From the NCBI GenBank assembly GCA_030849075.1, contig JASAOO010003453.1:1-64000 (forward strand): a stretch of 64,000 nt of DNA, in the 5' to 3' direction. Numbering within the stretch: position 1 is the first letter of the stretch; each line of letters starts with the position of its first letter. The notes beneath the pieces are model-generated. The model did no database searches. It was given only the letters and a program-made list of their open reading frames with translations, and had not been told where the DNA came from. The position numbers were made by a program, and so were the translations under genes. This DNA is from Zelonia costaricensis. Taxonomy: Eukaryota > Euglenozoa > Kinetoplastea > Trypanosomatida > Trypanosomatidae. Below, piece by piece: positions 60,114 through 64,000 of this stretch.

Positions 60114-61137
60114 GCACGACGTCGCCGCCTGTGACGCGCAGGTGGTGGCCGCGTCTGTGTGTGTGTGGTCTCATCGGCACGCCCGCTGTTGCCTCTCTTT
60201 TCTGTTCCTCTCTCTGAGTTGCCGCGAGCCTCATTGTCCATGCACGGTCTCGGCGCACATCTCTACACCTACAGGCTGCCGAGGAGAGGCACTTCTAGAA
60301 ACAAACCTCAGCACGGCCATCCGTTACGGTGCGTGTGTGTGTGTGTGTCTGTGTGTGTGAACCTATGCACCCCGCAGACCGACACGTTCGTAGACTGCGA
60401 AGCCCGCCAAACCGAGATCAGTTAAAGCAACGGCAGGCCTGGTTGATGGGCCCATCCTGGTCCGCTGCGGGAAGAAGAGTCCCGTGCAACCGCTTATCTC
60501 CCAACTCTCGCCTCACAAGCTCAGGCACCCCGCGTGCTTCCGCGAAGGCCAACAAACGGCAAACGAACCCCCTCCCTCATTCCCAACTCTTGAGGTCAAC
60601 CTGCTTGCTTTCCTCGTCCTACCCCCTGCACCTCTTCCCCGTCCCTCGCGGCAACATCTCTAACGAACCTTCTGCCCCTCTTCCCCCTCTTTCCCTGCCG
60701 CGTGCACTACTCGTGTGCACACACTGCCGCGTGCCTCCACACCGCCGTTACGACGCAGGTGAACATCCGTCAAGCATTGCCCTCACTCTTTGTCTGCATA
60801 TTTTTTTTTCTTCAATTTGGTTCCTTCTCGATATCAGCGTCCTTCTTTTGTTTTCGGATTTTCCCCGCCTTTCTGTACCGATTACGCTGGTGTCCGTGTC
60901 GTCGCCGCTGGTCCGCCCCGCATTGGCCGTTCTCACACTCGGATTGCCTTGTACACTGTCACTCTCGCACCGCAGCGCACCGCACCGCACCGCATCCTCC
61001 TTCCTCCTTTCTCCAGCAGTCGACCACCACTGGCTGGGCTGTATCCCCGCTCCTTCCGTAATCCACGTCGCCATTTTTTTCCTCTTCTTTTCCGTACGAC
61101 TTCTCCCCACTCCTTTGTCTCTCACCAGCACGCTACG
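60114..61137 (+). other. Intergenic spacer, no supported gene
   Basis: Mostly pyrimidine-rich leader and 3' UTR with a GT tract at 60330-60358; it ends in the strong polypyrimidine tract and CAG acceptor of the sterol reductase gene. Confidence 0.55.
61072..61128 (+). promoter_or_regulatory. Trans-splice acceptor of the sterol reductase gene
   Basis: A long T/C tract from 61072 ends in CTCTCACCAG with the AG at 61127-61128, nine bases before the ATG at 61138. Very strong acceptor by eye. Confidence 0.8.
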
Positions 61138-62628
61138 ATGCCGCCGCGCAAGAGGTCCACCAGCCGCGCCGGCTCCCGCAGCCGCTCTCGCTCGCGGAAG
61201 GCCAGCGAGCCGCGCGCCCGCACCCCGCGCCGTGCGGCCGCGCTCACGGCGGAGGAGGCGTACTACACTACGGTGGAGCGCAAGTTCACGCCGGAGAAGG
61301 ACCCGTGGCGTGGGGACTGGGAGTTCAATGGCCCGCTCGGTGCCCTGGGCATCATGGTCGCCTCGCACGTCCTCATCTACTACTTCTACGTCTGCGTTGA
61401 GCGCTTCCAGGGCACGATCATCTACCCAGGACACCACATGCTCAAGGGCGAGAAGATGCAAACCGTCTTCTTCTCCTACCTTGCCGAGCACGCGTGCCCG
61501 ACGGTGCAGACCTTCGGCATCTTCCTCGGCTTCCTGCTGCTCGAGTATGTGCTGGCGCTGGTGCTGCCGGCGATGTATGTCAAGGGCCTGCCGCTGCCGT
61601 CCGAGAACGGCTACCGCCTCACGTACAAGTGCAACGCGGTGGGGGCGTGGTACTGCGTGCTCGTCATTGTCGGTCTGCTCCACTACTACGGCATCTACCC
61701 GCTGCAGGAGCTGCGCCGCAACTACGGCAGCTTCCTGACAGCGGCCACCATCACGGCGGACGTCATCGCCGTCTGGGTCTACATCGCCGGCTACAACCGC
61801 CGCATCCGCATGACAGGCAACTTCATCTACGACTTCTTCATGGGCAGCGGCCTCAACTACCGCCTGCCCGGCAACATCGACGTCAAGCTGTTTGCCGAGT
61901 GCCGCAACTCTTGGGTGCTGCTCATGATGCTCACCCTCAGCTGCGCCGCCGAGCAGTACAACGAGCTGGGCTACGTCACGGGCAACATGGTGTTCATGAT
62001 CGTGGCACACCTCCTGTACGTGAACGCGATCCAGAAAGGCGAGGAGTGCATCATCTCCACCTGGGACCTGTACTACGAGAAGTTCGGGTGGATGCTGGCG
62101 TACTGGAACACGTGCGGTGTGCCGTTCCTGTACTGCATGCAGTCCATGTACATCCAGACGGTGCTCAAGGAGAAAGAGCACCCGCGGTGGGCGCTGGTGT
62201 TGATGGGCTGCATCCTGCTCCCGGCCTACTACGTGTGGGACACCATCAACTCGCAGAAGAACCGCTTCCGCATGCGCCGCAGCGGCGTGCCCATGGAGAT
62301 CATCCGCAACAACGCGTTCCCGCAGATGCCGTGGCGCTACATCGAGAACCCACGCACGCTGAAGAGTGCCGCGGGCGAGCTCTTCGTCGACGGCTTCTAC
62401 CGCTACGGCCGCAAGCTGCACTACACCGTGGACCTGGTGATGTCGCTGCTGTGGGGCAGCGCGTGCGGCTTCGACTCCTTCATTCCCTTCTTCTACTTCT
62501 GTTTCTTCCTGGGCCACCTCATCGACCGCGAGCGCCGCGATGAGCACCGCTGCAACGCGAAGTACGGCAAGATGTGGGACGAGTACGTGAAGCTGGTCCC
62601 CTACAAGTTCATCCCCTACATCTACTAG
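61138..62628 (+). CDS. ERG4: ERG4-type sterol C-24(28) reductase (496 residues)
   Basis: Ergosterol-pathway membrane enzyme of the endoplasmic reticulum. It reduces the C-24(28) double bond, the last step in making ergosterol-type sterols, using NADPH. The ERG4/ERG24 family core is clear: several hydrophobic helices from residue 75, the YDFFMGSGLNYRLPG motif (about 234-248), GYVTGNMVFMIVAHLLYVNA, KGEECIISTWDLYYEKFGW and LAYWNTCGVPFLYC. The C-terminal family block begins RRDEHRCNAKYGKMWDEY and ends on KFIPYIY. The pair KGEECI-TWDLYYEK and the following W-N block match ERG4 rather than ERG24 (C-14 reductase). The first 37 residues are Arg/Ser-rich (RAGSRSRSRSRK), as in lamin B receptor-type reductases. 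ATG 61138-61140, nine bases after the acceptor. Because trypanosomatids depend on ergosterol, this enzyme is of drug-target interest. Confidence 0.9.
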   Translation: MPPRKRSTSRAGSRSRSRSRKASEPRARTPRRAAALTAEEAYYTTVERKFTPEKDPWRGDWEFNGPLGALGIMVASHVLIYYFYVCVERFQGTIIYPGHHMLKGEKMQTVFFSYLAEHACPTVQTFGIFLGFLLLEYVLALVLPAMYVKGLPLPSENGYRLTYKCNAVGAWYCVLVIVGLLHYYGIYPLQELRRNYGSFLTAATITADVIAVWVYIAGYNRRIRMTGNFIYDFFMGSGLNYRLPGNIDVKLFAECRNSWVLLMMLTLSCAAEQYNELGYVTGNMVFMIVAHLLYVNAIQKGEECIISTWDLYYEKFGWMLAYWNTCGVPFLYCMQSMYIQTVLKEKEHPRWALVLMGCILLPAYYVWDTINSQKNRFRMRRSGVPMEIIRNNAFPQMPWRYIENPRTLKSAAGELFVDGFYRYGRKLHYTVDLVMSLLWGSACGFDSFIPFFYFCFFLGHLIDRERRDEHRCNAKYGKMWDEYVKLVPYKFIPYIY

Positions 62629-62751
62629 CTGGCCTCTAGCCACGCCACTGTACACTCTTGTCGGTTTTCTTTTTTCGCTTCACCGCGACAGCGTCTCCTC
62701 ATTTTTATTTGCCTCCTTTTCTTCTCCCACTCCATCTCGCCTCCCTCCCCC

Positions 62752-62780
62752 CTCTGTCTGTGTCTGTCTGTCTGTCTGTC
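62752..62780 (+). repeat. TCTG tetranucleotide repeat
   Basis: About seven near-perfect TCTG units in the 3' UTR of the sterol reductase. Confidence 0.8.
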
Positions 62781-63188
62781 GACCCGCTGTCGCGTTTGTT
62801 TGAGCCCTTCCCACACCTTTTTTTCGTGTTTCGAAGGCGCCGCCGTGCGGTCGAGTTTTGTGCCATGGCGGCGTGCCGGCTCCTTGCCTACCTCCCCCCC
62901 CCCGCTCTCCACCTTCTGGCCCCTCCTGCCGCGTTCGTCTTGTTTTTGCGCGGCGTTGCGCGGGGGTTGGAGAGCGCTCTTCCCCCACCCTGATGCCGTC
63001 AGTTGGCACACGTGGAGGGGGCGCTTCCTCTCTCCTCCCCGCCCGCGGCGAGTTCTCGCGTCGCGGTTGCTTTCTTTCTTTTTCCTTTTGCCTGGATGAC
63101 TGGTGTGTATGCCGGAGCGCGAGTCGGGCGGCGGTGCACGTGACTTGGGGGACTGAGCTAGTGAGGATGCTGTGTGGAACTGGTGCGT

Positions 63189-63192
<4 letters not shown>

Positions 63193-63219
<27 letters not shown>
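63193..63219 (+). repeat. GT dinucleotide repeat
   Basis: About 13 GT units in the 3' UTR beyond the sterol reductase gene. Confidence 0.85.
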
Positions 63220-64000
63220 CGACACATCGAGAGGAGGAAGGTGTCGCTCTAAGTCCCTGCCTCTCTTTCTGTTTTTTTTTTTTTGTCGCGCCGATGAGCT
63301 GCGCGCGCCACCGTCTTCTCTCTCCTGTGGGAGTGTCCTTGTTCGCGTGTGTAGGGATGGGCGTTGGTGTCGGCTGCGGCGCCGGGTGACGTACCGGCAC
63401 GTGTACGAGAGAGAGAGAAAGCGTCAGGCGAAGCTGGCGTGGGCGGCACCGGTGATAATGCTGTTGGGTGCCGACTTGCGTTGGTGTGCATGGGCGAGTC
63501 GTTTCTCCTTAATGGATCGGCGGCGAGTGGGCGCGAGGGGTGCCACCGTCACCTGGCCCACGCCGTGGCAGTAAAACGGTGAGGCCTGTGGTGTCCTTCT
63601 GGATCGGCAGCAACGCCATCAGAGGCTGCAAGCAAAAAAAAAGAAAGGAAAACGATGTCCACCCACGGATGAGCTGGCCCCTGTGGCTTCGAAAGCGGGC
63701 AAGGGCGTAAAGAAGGACAAAAAAGAAGGGACGAGGTTGCGCTCGAGGAGAGGGAAGGACACGCCATCGGCGAGCGGTGTCGGCGGGCCTCCCTCAGCTC
63801 CCCGTCCTCTTCTGCTCGTTATACCCAGAGCCCCCCTCCCCCCCATCTTCGCGGGTGTGCTCGCAGCCGCGTGTGAGGCGCCGGCACGAAGCGACAACCA
63901 CACGCACAAAAAAAAAAGCAAACCGGTGAGGTGGGGGGGGGCTGGCTGGCGTAAGGTAGAATGAACTCAAGGAGGCAGGGGGGGAGGGGAGGGGGAGGCG

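Larger units (their letters stand above)
62629..64000 (+). other. 3' region beyond the reductase, no supported gene to the window end
   Basis: Pyrimidine-rich 3' UTR with a TCTG repeat at 62752-62780, a GT tract at 63193-63219 and a T-run at 63272-63284. Frames within are low-complexity. The next gene must lie outside the window. Confidence 0.55.

Noticed and set aside
1..64000. tRNA or snoRNA genes
   Set aside because: No A-box/B-box pair with tRNA spacing found by eye; snoRNAs cannot be excluded without a covariance-model scan.
1..64000. CRISPR arrays or prokaryotic operon features
   Set aside because: Direct repeats are only simple dinucleotide, trinucleotide and homopolymer tracts; the genome is eukaryotic.

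Overview
The window is nuclear DNA of a trypanosomatid flagellate, most likely a member of the Leishmaniinae (Leishmania or a close relative). The evidence is as follows. All genes are intronless and GC-rich. They are packed head-to-tail on one strand over long distances. They are separated by 0.6-3 kb spacers whose coding-strand sequence is pyrimidine-rich, with polypyrimidine-AG trans-splice acceptor signals a few to tens of bases ahead of the start codons. The proteins are flagellar, kinetoplast/mitochondrial and ergosterol-pathway types. The species cannot be fixed from the sequence alone.

Layout. Two directional gene clusters diverge from a strand-switch region at about 39.13-40.41 kb. 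Everything to the left (1-39,130) reads on the minus strand. In the order it would be transcribed from the switch: an IGR-motif (mS41-like) mitoribosomal protein; CCDC40 (axonemal ruler); a disordered nuclear-type protein; an NKAP C-terminal-domain protein; the Trm82/WDR4 tRNA methyltransferase subunit; a small FYVE-topology zinc protein; an RtcB RNA ligase with a leader peptide; a 2127-residue NFX1/ZNFX1-type helicase-zinc-finger protein; a mitochondrial Nfu iron-sulfur protein; a small nucleoplasmin-fold candidate; a 1622-residue F-box-like/LRR protein; and two tandem xylitol/sorbitol dehydrogenase paralogues, the second cut by the window edge.

Everything to the right (40,406-62,628) reads on the plus strand: an unknown 430-residue protein, an unknown 126-residue protein, IFT57, a coiled-coil protein, an EF-hand (DRC8-like) protein, a 1387-residue coiled-coil protein with a mitochondrial-type leader, a 152-residue basic probable mitochondrial protein, a PP2A B55 regulatory subunit with a long extra N-terminus, and an ERG4-type sterol C-24(28) reductase. 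The last 1.4 kb holds no gene I can support.

How the genes work together. Such clusters are co-transcribed without being operons in the bacterial sense, so neighbours need not share a pathway. Three themes recur: flagellum building and motility on both sides of the switch (CCDC40, IFT57, the DRC8-like protein); RNA metabolism on the left (RtcB, ZNFX1-like helicase, Trm82, NKAP); and mitochondrial function (mS41-like, Nfu, the 1387- and 152-residue proteins). The proteins most worth follow-up are the ZNFX1-like helicase, the RtcB ligase beside it, the degenerate FYVE protein, the nucleoplasmin-like protein and the F-box-like/LRR protein. No tRNA, rRNA, CRISPR array or intact transposon was recognised by eye.
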